Source: a virus
IMG/VR virus record: IMGVR_UViG_3300034103_001973
Coordinates: 1 to 28,699 of that record
Direction: 5' to 3' (one strand)
DNA: 28,699 nt
Made by a program: the position numbers and the translations under genes. Position 1 is the stretch's first letter; every line of letters starts with the position of its first letter. This document shows positions 22,776 through 28,699 of this stretch, one piece after another. The notes under the pieces are model-generated. The model searched no databases. It saw nothing but the letters and a program-made list of their open reading frames with translations, and was not told the origin of the DNA.

Positions 22776-23231
22776 ATGAAGAGCGTCATCGACATCGCCC
22801 GAACACAGCTCGGTGTGAGCGAGAAGACCGGCAAGAACGACGGGATTCCCGCCCAGCGCTACATGAGGGGCGACGCCCTCGCATGGTGCGCCGGGTTCGT
22901 GCTCTGGTGTATCCACCAGTCTGACAGCCGTTGGCGCCATGCCTTCGAAGCGCAGCACTACAAGTGCCGCAGGGTGTCTGGGTTCGTTGACGTCGCCCGA
23001 GAGAACGGGGTGCTTCGACTCCGCGAGGGCTACAACCCGCAGCCTGGTGATGTCATCTTCTTCACGAACGCAACGAGCGACGTCGGTATCGCCGGGAACC
23101 ATTGCGGTGTCGTCGAGGAAGTCGTCGAGGGTCGCGTTCGCACCATCGAGGGAAACACGTCGAACAAAGTGGCTCGCCGTGATTACGCTGTCGACGACAA
23201 GCGCATCCTCGGGTATGCGAGTCTTTCATGA
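22776..23231 (+). CDS. Endolysin, CHAP-type peptidoglycan amidase/peptidase, 151 aa
   Basis: Cell-wall hydrolase for host lysis. The start at 22776 has GGTGAAGG upstream; a longer reading from 22668 overlaps the previous gene and has no domain. Catalytic signature of a CHAP/NlpC-type cysteine peptidase: AWCAGFVLWC (Cys38), PGDVIFF (90-96), NHCGVVEEVVEGRV (His109), TIEGNTS (Glu125, Asn127). The length equals a single catalytic domain with no separate wall-binding domain. No signal peptide is seen, so release needs a holin. The holin candidates lie on the other strand. Confidence 0.88.
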   Translation: MKSVIDIARTQLGVSEKTGKNDGIPAQRYMRGDALAWCAGFVLWCIHQSDSRWRHAFEAQHYKCRRVSGFVDVARENGVLRLREGYNPQPGDVIFFTNATSDVGIAGNHCGVVEEVVEGRVRTIEGNTSNKVARRDYAVDDKRILGYASLS

Positions 23232-23245
23232 ACACGAAGGAAACC

Positions 23246-23563
23246 ATGACCAAGAAACCAGACGCACCGACATCGGCAGCCGTGCCGAAGTCGCCCAGGC
23301 ATCGACACCCGGCGAACGTGCGGGGGTGGTACGCGCCCGCGAGATTTCTCCCGAACCTCTTCGTCCCGCTCGCGGTGCTGCAGCATCTTTCCGTCATCGC
23401 TGACGAGAACGGGGTCGCGTCACTCACCGAGGCGAAGGCCGAAATCAACCAGGAAATCCTCTTCGCCTACCTGCGGATGCTCACTCTGATGGGCCACATC
23501 GACGTGGACGGCGAGCGCATCCTCATCAAGTCTACCCCACCCACGAAGGACAGCAGCCAATGA
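23246..23563 (+). CDS. Small winged-helix-like protein, 105 aa
   Basis: Not recognised. The start MTKKPDAP at 23246 has GAAGGAAACC upstream. An alternative ATG at 23228 overlaps the endolysin stop (ATGA) and would add six residues. After a basic Pro-rich start, residues 28-95 (FVPLAVLQHLSVIADENGVA, SLTEAKAEINQEILFAYL, MLTLMGHIDVDGERILIKS) look like a winged-helix domain ending in a two-strand wing. It may bind DNA or terminase parts. It lies between lysis and packaging genes. Confidence 0.55.
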   Translation: MTKKPDAPTSAAVPKSPRHRHPANVRGWYAPARFLPNLFVPLAVLQHLSVIADENGVASLTEAKAEINQEILFAYLRMLTLMGHIDVDGERILIKSTPPTKDSSQ

Positions 23564-24042
23564 CCGACATCGCCCAGAAGTTCACCATCGTCGACAAGCG
23601 GATTGCCGATGATGCTTCCATCGCCGAACCCGTCATGGACGGCGTCACCCCGAAGGCCGAGGACGGGACGGTCAGCCTGCACGAGCTCTACTCCGGGGGG
23701 CTTCCCGTCGGCGCCTTCGCCGATGTCGCGCCGAACACAGCGCTCCTGCTCCCCCTGCGTCGCCCTGCCCGGTCGTCCGGCGGCATCGTCACTGCCGTCG
23801 ACGAGGTGAAGGGCACCCTCGGGACGGCCTGCATCGCCTACGTCGTCGCTGGGGTCGGGACCATCCAGCCCGCGGCCGACCAACACCCGGCGACGTGGAC
23901 GGCCGTCGAGCCCGGGGACGTGGTCGTTGTGCGTAACGCGATGCTCGAGCCCCTGCATCCCGACCTCGAGCCGCTGTCGATTCACCGGCGGCACATCCTC
24001 GCCGTGATTCGCCTGCGCGACGAGCTGGTCAGCGGGGGGTGA
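23560..24042 (+). CDS. GroES-like co-chaperonin candidate, 160 aa
   Basis: The protein resembles bacterial GroES in order and spacing: NTALLLPLRRPARSSGGIV (near 59-77, the beta-strand and mobile-loop region), EVKGTLGTACIAYVVAGVG (82-100, dome side), VEPGDVVVVRN (116-126), then a C-terminal HILAVIRL (145-152), which matches the GroES ending DILAIV. An N-terminal extension of about 55 residues is extra. Phage T4 Gp31 is a known co-chaperonin that replaces GroES to fold the capsid protein. It starts ATGA-coupled to the upstream gene and ends one base before the terminase small-subunit candidate. Confidence 0.6.
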   Translation: MTDIAQKFTIVDKRIADDASIAEPVMDGVTPKAEDGTVSLHELYSGGLPVGAFADVAPNTALLLPLRRPARSSGGIVTAVDEVKGTLGTACIAYVVAGVGTIQPAADQHPATWTAVEPGDVVVVRNAMLEPLHPDLEPLSIHRRHILAVIRLRDELVSGG

Positions 24043-24043
24043 G

Positions 24044-24439
24044 ATGACGACGTCGAAACGGCGGGACATCTTCGACACCGGGGCACCCTCGAGGGCGCCA
24101 GTCGACAAGAGCGCGGCGGACATCCCCGCCGATGCTTGGGTCCCGCGCGTTCCCGTCGTCGATGGGGTCGCACTGACGTTCGACGAAGCCGCTGACGAAA
24201 TCCAGCGGGTGACGTCGGTCAATGCGGCCCGCTACATCCACGAGCTCGAGATGCTCGCCGTCGCGTGGCGCGCCGATGTGACGCTCTCGGGAACGTCGGC
24301 GAAAGCGGCGATGCACCTGCTCAGCCTCGCTGCAGGCGCGCCCGAGAAGCGCAACAAACCCGCGCCGAAGGTGTCCAGGCGCGTCGATGAGCTGCGGGCC
24401 TTGCTGACGGGCGAGGACGAGGGCGAGGGCGAGGCGTGA
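24044..24439 (+). CDS. Terminase small subunit candidate, 131 aa
   Basis: Placed directly upstream of and overlapping the large terminase (GTGA), where the DNA-recognition subunit usually lies. It is helical after a short disordered start (TFDEAADEIQRVTSVNAARY, IHELEMLAVAWRADVTLSG, KAAMHLLSLAAGAPEK), with a basic then acidic C-terminus. I do not see a standard HTH of the family, so the call rests mainly on position. Confidence 0.5.
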   Translation: MTTSKRRDIFDTGAPSRAPVDKSAADIPADAWVPRVPVVDGVALTFDEAADEIQRVTSVNAARYIHELEMLAVAWRADVTLSGTSAKAAMHLLSLAAGAPEKRNKPAPKVSRRVDELRALLTGEDEGEGEA

Positions 24440-25968
24440 AGCGGCCCATCCTCGACCGGGCCCGGCGATTGTCGGGCCTGCTGATGATTCTGAATCAGGA
24501 GCAGCAGGGGGCCATCTCTCGCTGGCGCATCACCGACGCCCAGCTCGAGGTGCTCGAGGCCATCCTCGAGCACGAGCGCACCATCGTGCTGAAGGGCCGG
24601 CAGATGGGCGTGTCGACGGTGAGCCTGCTCGCCGTCCTCGTCTTTGCCATCGCGAACCCGGGCGTACCCTGCGCAATCGTCGCCGACACCCGGGACAAGG
24701 CCCAGGGGCTGCTTGCTCGCCTCGCCGGATGGTGCGACCAGCTGGGCATCGAGGTCGGGGCGCGCAACAAAGGCAGCGTCGAGCTCGCGAACGCGGGCGC
24801 CGATGGGGTCTGTACCGTCATCGATGCGCTCTCGGCCGTCTCTCGCGCCGAGGGTGGCGAGTCGCGCGTCGGTCGCTCGAAGAGCTACGGGTTCATCCAC
24901 GCCAGCGAGCTCGCCTTCTGGCTTTCGGATTCTGCGGTGTTTCGCGGGCTGACGTCGACGGCGTTGCCCGGGGCCCGCATCGTCATCGAGAGCACGGCCA
25001 GCGCGGCCGACAACCTCTTTCGCACCCTGTGGCACGGGGAGGACGAGGGCAGCGCCGACGAATGGCATCGGGTCTTTCTGCCCATTGAGCGACACCCGGT
25101 CTACCAGCGCCATCCAGCCAGCATCGACGAGGACACCTGGTTGACGCTATCGGGGACTCGGTACGGGTTCACCTCGAGGGCGACGGCGGCCTGGTGGTGG
25201 CATCGGATGCGGGTCGACTTTGCTGGCGACGAGGATGGGGCCATGCGGGAGTTTCCCCAGCTCCCCGAGCACTGCTTCAGCTTCGCCCGCGGGAGATGGA
25301 TTCTCCGCTTCACCGACGCCGTCGTCGTCGCCGATGGCAAGTGGGACGGGAAAGCGAAGCGCTTCGACGGATGGCATCGATACCGCGACCGGATGCCTGA
25401 TGAGCCCGTCGTTTTCGGCGTCGACGTCGCGGCCGGTGGCGGCGGGGACTCGTCGGCCGTCGTCGTGTTGTCGCTGCTGACGGGTACCATCCTCGCGACG
25501 TGGGTGAGCAACAGCACGTCGCTGCCTGACTTGGTCGAGCTCGTCAAGGAAACGGCCGAGCGCTTCGTCCCCCAGACCATCGTTGTCGAGAGCAACGGGG
25601 TCGGCGTCGGCGTCTATGAGACGCTGAAGCAGTTCTCGCGATGGCACGTCACCGAGCAACGCTCGGGCGAGGAGAAGCACTTTCGGCTGCAGCGGCTGAA
25701 GCTCGCCATCGAGCAGGGCGTCGTCCCCATCGGGCCCGAGCTCGTCGCCGAGGTGAAGTCGTCGAACATCCAGCCACCGACGGGGCCGAAGGGTCGACCG
25801 TCCTACGAAGGCCTCGACGACTGCCTCAACGCGCTATCTTTCGCGCGCGAGTTCTACCTCGACGCGCTGCCGTCGACCGTCGCCGTCAACGTCGTCGAGA
25901 ACATCGACCACTCGGTGACGTTCCACAGCTCGAAGGCGCTTCGGCGGAACATGCGCGAGCGATACTGA
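24436..25968 (+). CDS. Terminase large subunit, 510 aa
   Basis: Packaging motor and nuclease that cuts concatemers and pumps DNA into the head. GTG start, overlapping the upstream stop by four bases. ATPase: Walker A-like KGRQMGVST (53-61), Walker B-like YGFIHASEL (151-159, Glu158), coupling motif IESTA (184-188). Nuclease (RNase H-like): VFGVDVAAGGGGDSS (Asp330), TIVVESNGVG (Glu385), EGLDDCLNALSFA (Asp461/Asp462). The length is typical. It is the last plus-strand gene; a minus-strand terminator follows at 25973-26011. Confidence 0.93.
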   Translation: MKRPILDRARRLSGLLMILNQEQQGAISRWRITDAQLEVLEAILEHERTIVLKGRQMGVSTVSLLAVLVFAIANPGVPCAIVADTRDKAQGLLARLAGWCDQLGIEVGARNKGSVELANAGADGVCTVIDALSAVSRAEGGESRVGRSKSYGFIHASELAFWLSDSAVFRGLTSTALPGARIVIESTASAADNLFRTLWHGEDEGSADEWHRVFLPIERHPVYQRHPASIDEDTWLTLSGTRYGFTSRATAAWWWHRMRVDFAGDEDGAMREFPQLPEHCFSFARGRWILRFTDAVVVADGKWDGKAKRFDGWHRYRDRMPDEPVVFGVDVAAGGGGDSSAVVVLSLLTGTILATWVSNSTSLPDLVELVKETAERFVPQTIVVESNGVGVGVYETLKQFSRWHVTEQRSGEEKHFRLQRLKLAIEQGVVPIGPELVAEVKSSNIQPPTGPKGRPSYEGLDDCLNALSFAREFYLDALPSTVAVNVVENIDHSVTFHSSKALRRNMRERY

Positions 25969-25972
25969 CGCG

Positions 25973-26011
25973 AAAAAAAGACCCCGCCGATGCAGAATCG
26001 CACCGACGGGG
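25973..26011 (-). terminator. Intrinsic terminator at the convergence point
   Basis: CCCCGCCGATGC (25982-25993) pairs with GCACCGACGGGG (26000-26011), 12 base pairs with two G-T pairs, loop of six. On the minus strand seven T follow (25973-25979). It ends the early minus-strand unit just before the end of the terminase gene. On the plus strand the same stem lacks a T tail, so terminase transcripts may need another stop. Confidence 0.8.
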
Positions 26012-26053
26012 CCCGCCGCGCTGTTGCTACGCACAACGATGATGCCGCTAGCG

Positions 26054-26698
26054 TCACCCGAGGTCAACGGGCCCAACGTCACCGACGTCGCCGGGGACGG
26101 CGTCCCAGGCGGCGAGGGCGTCGGCCAACGGGCCATCGGCGACATTCCTCGCCGCGGCGACAACCGCTATCGCCAGTCGAAGCCTCTGGGCCTGCGCCGC
26201 TACCTGCACCCCGAGGGCCCACTCACGGGCCTCGGCCTGGGCGAGGGCCTCGGCCTGCGGGTCAATCCGGTCGACGGGCAGGACCTCGATGACCACCGTC
26301 GGGCGGGTGTCGCGGTCGGGGCTTGCCCTGCTCTTGCCCGGCTTTTTCGACGCGCCAATCGACACGGCGGGCTCCTGCCGGTAGACCCAGTGCAGTCGGT
26401 CGGAGGCGTCGTCGACCCCCAAAAACTGCGCGATGGCATCGCGCACTGCCTTGCAGCTCGCCGACAAATTGTCGCTGTCGAGGGGCGTCACCTGATAGGG
26501 GCGCACGAGGGTGATGCGGGCCCCGAGCTCAGGGCGGCGAAGCGACACCGAGTCACCTCGCCAGTCACCGGTGGCGAGGGCGACGAGGGTGGCCGCGCGC
26601 TCGGCGGCAACCCGGATTGCGCGGACACGGTGATGCTCGCGGTTGTTTTGGCCCCGCCCCAGGGCGATGGGGATGCGGGCGGTCAGGGTCTGTGTCAT
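26054..26698 (-). CDS. RusA-like Holliday junction resolvase, 214 aa
   Basis: Would resolve branched DNA made by recombination before packaging. The start MTQTLTARIPIAL at 26698 overlaps the upstream stop as ATGA. Residues 62-97 carry the RusA core: PLDSDNLSASCKAVRDAIAQ (Asp74, Asp76, Asn77, Asp87), then FLGVDDASDRLHW (Asp96/Asp97). RusA itself is about 120 aa; this protein has an Ala-rich C-terminal extension of about 75 residues (ALAQAEAREWALGV...). It is the last gene before the terminator. Confidence 0.72.
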   Translation of the reverse strand: MTQTLTARIPIALGRGQNNREHHRVRAIRVAAERAATLVALATGDWRGDSVSLRRPELGARITLVRPYQVTPLDSDNLSASCKAVRDAIAQFLGVDDASDRLHWVYRQEPAVSIGASKKPGKSRASPDRDTRPTVVIEVLPVDRIDPQAEALAQAEAREWALGVQVAAQAQRLRLAIAVVAAARNVADGPLADALAAWDAVPGDVGDVGPVDLG

Positions 26699-26844
26699 CG
26701 GTCCTCTCGGGTGGTGAAGCTGTCTAGGGCGCGCTGCCGGCGGCGACTGCGCAGGGCGTCGTCGACGGCCTCGATGGCGGCGACGACACCGAGGGTGGCG
26801 GCGATGGCGCCGCACCCCACTGCGGCGATGATGGCGATGGTCAT
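26695..26844 (-). CDS. Hidden small membrane protein, 49 aa
   Basis: Short gene read directly from sequence: start at 26844 overlapping the 57-aa gene stop (ATGA), stop overlapping the RusA-like start. GGAGCC precedes ATG. Residues 2-24 are hydrophobic (IAIIAAVGCGAIAATLGVV), followed by a charged tail (SRRRQRALDSFTTREDR). Single transmembrane helix, N-terminus outside or as a signal anchor. Function unknown. Confidence 0.6.
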   Translation of the reverse strand: MTIAIIAAVGCGAIAATLGVVAAIEAVDDALRSRRRQRALDSFTTREDR

Positions 26845-27014
26845 GGCTCCTGCCCGTCTTCGTACTGCGGCCCAGCAGTACGCGCGGTGAGGCGCACCAG
26901 GCGCTGCACCTCCTCGAGGACTTCGATTGATGCGCGGAGCCCGTCAGGCTGCCCGCCGGCAAACAGGCCGGCGATGCGGTCGAGGGCGTCGCTGTCGGTG
27001 AGATGGCGGGTCAT
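26841..27014 (-). CDS. Small helical protein, 57 aa
   Basis: Not recognised. The start MTRHLTDSDALDRIAG at 27014 overlaps the upstream stop (ATGA). Helical (ASIEVLEEVQRLVRLTAR) with an acidic end. The longer open frame upstream is Arg/Ala low-complexity and was excluded. Part of the coupled early series. Confidence 0.55.
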   Translation of the reverse strand: MTRHLTDSDALDRIAGLFAGGQPDGLRASIEVLEEVQRLVRLTARTAGPQYEDGQEP

Positions 27015-27214
27015 CGGCCCCTCCCACGGCGGGGGACAAGCGCCTTCGCGGGCTTGCGCATGAACGCAGCGATTGCGGCGACCACGCGCTGCTTGCGGGC
27101 GAGCTCGCCCGGCGAGGGCTTGTGCTCGGCGCACTGCTCGCCCTGGTCGCTGGTCAGCGTCACCCCGCACACCGGGCAATCATGCACCCATCGGGGGTCA
27201 TTGTCGTCGGTCAT
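27011..27214 (-). CDS. Small zinc-ribbon protein, 67 aa
   Basis: The start MTDDNDPRWVHDCPVCG at 27214 has AGGAGGAGCC just upstream, the strongest binding site of this unit. A zinc site is formed by C13, C16, C28 and H31 (HDCPVCGVTLTSDQGEQCAEH pattern). A helix and a basic tail (RKPAKALVPRRGRGR) follow. It may bind nucleic acid. It is ATGA-coupled to both neighbours. Confidence 0.65.
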   Translation of the reverse strand: MTDDNDPRWVHDCPVCGVTLTSDQGEQCAEHKPSPGELARKQRVVAAIAAFMRKPAKALVPRRGRGR

Positions 27215-27423
27215 GGCTCCTCCTCCTTGATGTTGCCGGCTTTGTCCGCCCCGACACGCAGGGTGGCGTCCACGATGGCGACGGCGCGGCGGCTTTTCAA
27301 TCCGACCACCGACAGCACCAAGCGGACTCGGTGTGGTCGCTGCGCGGGGACGTCGGCCGGGGTGCGGCATTCGTCGCCGGGGCCGGCGCCGCAGAGCTCG
27401 CAGGGCACATCGATGGCCCACAT
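27211..27423 (-). CDS. Small zinc-finger protein, 70 aa
   Basis: The start at 27423 shares a base with the upstream stop. CELCGAGPGDECRTP (C8, C11, C19) with H31 is the pattern CxxCGAxxGxxCxx...H, a short zinc finger I associate with phage and actinobacterial DNA-binding proteins. A short beta region and acidic end follow. Likely nucleic-acid or protein binding; target unknown. Confidence 0.65.
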   Translation of the reverse strand: MWAIDVPCELCGAGPGDECRTPADVPAQRPHRVRLVLSVVGLKSRRAVAIVDATLRVGADKAGNIKEEEP

Positions 27424-27728
27424 CAGCGGCCTCCCTCGAGCGCGCGCGCATCGTCACTTTCCGCCCACACACTGAGGTCAGCGACAACCTCGCCGACGGT
27501 GCAGCCCCGGCGGTGGGCTTCCCGCATGACTGCGCTGCACACCGTGCGGGAGCGGCCCTGCTTGCGGGACCGTCGACCGTCGACCGGCGACGGCATCCCG
27601 TGAACGAGCCGGGCATAGCTGACGGCTTGCCGGGTGAGGCCGACGTGGCGGGCGAGCTCGGCGTCGGTGCCGGTCCATGCTCGCAGCGTGTCGGCGGTGA
27701 TGATGCCGTTGTAGTCGCGGGTCTTCAT
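27423..27728 (-). CDS. Helix-turn-helix regulator candidate, 101 aa
   Basis: The start MKTRDYNGIITADTL at 27728 (longer upstream reading is Arg/Asn low-complexity). Residues 22-41 (DAELARHVGLTRQAVSYARL) form a Cro/CI-like helix-turn-helix. A basic linker (DGRRSRKQGRS) and a second helical domain (TVCSAVMREAHRRGCTVGE) follow. It is the best regulator candidate in the early unit and could act at its promoter or at the palindrome near 6619. Confidence 0.7.
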   Translation of the reverse strand: MKTRDYNGIITADTLRAWTGTDAELARHVGLTRQAVSYARLVHGMPSPVDGRRSRKQGRSRTVCSAVMREAHRRGCTVGEVVADLSVWAESDDARALEGGR

Positions 27729-27970
27729 TTTTGCTCCATGTCGCCGATAGGCGACAGCAGTCGTTGCGTTGCGTCCTTGATGATTGCGACGGTGTCGCTG
27801 TCGTGGTCGTTGCCGATGACCCTCGCCAGTGCCTCGGCGGCCTCGTTGATTGCGTCGAGGTCGGCCTCGCATCGCCTGAGGGCGCGGGTCAGCCCGGCCA
27901 CCGTGGCTCGCAGCGATGCGAGCGCCTCGTCGTCGACAGCAGGCGAATCAAACAGTCCAGGCTGATCCAT
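27725..27970 (-). CDS. Helical coiled-coil protein, 81 aa
   Basis: Not recognised. The start MDQPGLFDSPAVD at 27970 shares a base with the upstream stop. Nearly all helical with an alternating hydrophobic pattern (ALASLRATVAGLTRALRRCE, DLDAINEAAEALARVI). Its stop overlaps the HTH gene start. It may be an oligomerisation partner of that regulator, from position only. Confidence 0.6.
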   Translation of the reverse strand: MDQPGLFDSPAVDDEALASLRATVAGLTRALRRCEADLDAINEAAEALARVIGNDHDSDTVAIIKDATQRLLSPIGDMEQK

Positions 27971-28266
27971 CAGCCGACTGCGCCAGCGAGGATCCACTCG
28001 GCGACTTGACGGCGGGACCTGCCGCCCTTGCTGCGGAGGGCGATGGCGGCGACGCGGGCGCCTTCGACGTCGCCCGCGTTGATGGCGGCGGTCTCGAAAC
28101 CGTCGACATCGCCAAGGTCGACGATGCTGTAGCCGTTCTCGCCGGCGGCGACGGCGCCGAGGGCACGGGCGTGAGCCATGTTGCCGCTGCTGCCGATGAC
28201 CGAGCGGTCTTCACGGGCGACGACGACGAAGGGCTTAGAAGCGAAGGTGCGGATAACGTTGGTCAT
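27970..28266 (-). CDS. Unknown early protein, 98 aa
   Basis: Not recognised. The start MTNVIRTFASKPFVVV at 28266 has AGGAGAGACACAC upstream. Mixed fold: strands (KPFVVVAREDRSVIGSS, GYSIVDLGDVDGFETAAI) and helices. Ends with a basic helical tail (RSRRQVAEWILAG). The earlier open frame upstream is low-complexity and excluded. Confidence 0.65.
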   Translation of the reverse strand: MTNVIRTFASKPFVVVAREDRSVIGSSGNMAHARALGAVAAGENGYSIVDLGDVDGFETAAINAGDVEGARVAAIALRSKGGRSRRQVAEWILAGAVG

Positions 28267-28294
28267 GTGTGTCTCTCCTGTGGGTGTGTTTGCG

Positions 28295-28519
28295 TCAGAC
28301 GTTGGCGGCCCAACCCTCGGGCGTGTCCCAGCCATTGCCCGATTGCTGAATCTCAGACCCGTCGGCGAACTCCCAGCCGACGACGTTGCCGAGGCGGTCG
28401 CGCGTCGGAGTGCCGATGCGAGCGACCAGGGCATAGCGGTCGACACCGAGTCTGGTCTTTTGGGCGCAGCCGTCGTCGGCGAGAAGGTTGGTGAGGATGC
28501 GGTCGGCGATGGTTTGCAT
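28295..28519 (-). CDS. Unknown early protein, 74 aa
   Basis: Not recognised. The start MQTIADRILTNLLADDG at 28519 has CAGGAGAGACGACA upstream, nearly the same binding site as the next gene. Residues 25-60 look beta-rich (VDRYALVARIGTPTRDRLGN, VVGWEFADGSEIQQS), ending with GWDTPEGWAANV. It follows the gene at 15-236 after the contig join. Confidence 0.65.
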   Translation of the reverse strand: MQTIADRILTNLLADDGCAQKTRLGVDRYALVARIGTPTRDRLGNVVGWEFADGSEIQQSGNGWDTPEGWAANV

Positions 28520-28542
28520 TGTCGTCTCTCCTGACGCCAAAG

Positions 28543-28563
28543 CCCCGGCTTGAGACGGGGCAG
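28543..28563 (-). terminator. Weak hairpin between first and second early genes
   Basis: GCCCCG and CGGGGC (about 28543-28562) form a short stem on the minus strand, followed by TTTGGCG. It would lie just after the end of the gene at 15-236 (joined through the overlap). It may attenuate transcription, but the T run is only three bases. Confidence 0.25.
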
Positions 28564-28572
28564 CGCGTTCGG

Positions 28573-28699
28573 GTTGTGGGGGAGGGTCAGGCAGCGAGGA
28601 CGCGGCGGTGGCAGCGGCGGAGGCAGCTATCGACCTCGCGGCGGGCGCGCACGATAACAACGACGTCGAGCTCGTCGGGCTCGTCGAGAGGAATGCCGC
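28573..28699. repeat. Direct terminal repeat, right copy (contig overlap)
   Basis: Identical to positions 1-127, base for base. It holds the 3' part of the gene at 15-236 read a second time. Removing it gives a 28,572-bp circular sequence. Confidence 0.95.
28587..28699 (-). CDS. Second, partial copy of the 73-aa early gene (cut by contig end)
   Basis: The same reading as 15-127: the C-terminal part ending VDSCLRRCHRRVLAA, with the stop at 28587. It is an artefact of the overlap rather than a second gene. It shows how the gene joins the downstream gene at 28519 in the circular genome. Confidence 0.85.
   Translation of the reverse strand, partial: GIPLDEPDELDVVVIVRARREVDSCLRRCHRRVLAA

Noticed and set aside
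26024-26890. 288-codon plus-strand frame after the terminase
   Set aside because: It runs opposite the RusA-like gene, whose acidic core motif and coupled start support the minus strand. It would also read through the hairpin region without a ribosome binding site.
1-28699. Integrase, tRNA, CRISPR or insertion sequence
   Set aside because: None recognised. No tyrosine or serine recombinase motifs were seen in the gene products, no tRNA-like cloverleaf was noticed and no spaced repeat arrays exist. A full tRNA or profile search was not possible.

Overview
The window is the complete genome of a small, high-GC tailed bacteriophage, most likely podovirus-like (short tail). The first 127 bases are repeated exactly as the last 127 (1-127 = 28573-28699), so the contig closes on itself. 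The unique genome is 28,572 bp, and the cut falls inside one small gene. The host cannot be named from sequence. Base composition and the replication/recombination gene types suit a high-GC bacterium, probably a proteobacterium, but this is inference. No integrase, tRNA, CRISPR array, insertion sequence or DNA polymerase gene is visible.

Layout. (1) Minus strand, 13857 down to 6785: scaffold, major capsid protein, an intrinsic terminator, two small membrane (holin-type) proteins, a small unknown protein, a head-tail adaptor candidate and two long Ala-rich internal-virion (ejection) protein candidates. This unit ends at a strong terminator near 6690. (2) Minus strand, 6522 down to 667, behind a good sigma-70 promoter near 6566-6593: small unknown proteins, a winged-HTH protein, a YqaJ-type exonuclease, a conserved partner protein that is a candidate annealing protein, two small proteins and a P4-type primase-helicase. 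(3) 238-666: about 430 bp without a convincing gene, holding several hairpins, repeated GGACGGAC motifs, a plus-strand terminator and a minus-strand promoter. It is the best candidate for a replication origin and control region. (4) Minus strand, 236 down through the contig join to 26054: at least ten short, mostly overlapping early genes, including an HTH protein, two zinc-finger proteins, a hidden 49-aa membrane protein and a RusA-like resolvase. The unit ends at a terminator at 25973-26011. (5) Plus strand, 13916 to 25968: a Gly-rich protein, portal, further virion and tail proteins, a CHAP-type endolysin, a GroES-like co-chaperonin candidate, a small-terminase candidate and the large terminase.

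How it works together. The primase-helicase would open the origin and prime synthesis for the host polymerase. Exonuclease, annealing candidate and RusA-like resolvase would generate and resolve the recombination intermediates that feed terminase. Capsid assembly is split over two divergent transcription units: scaffold, capsid, adaptor and internal proteins are on one strand, and portal, tail proteins and terminase are on the other. The divergence point is a 58-bp gap at 13858-13915. Most neighbouring genes overlap as ATGA, GTGA or TGATG, which implies translational coupling within long polycistronic messages. Most virion and early proteins are recognised only by general features, and many small genes are unrecognised.
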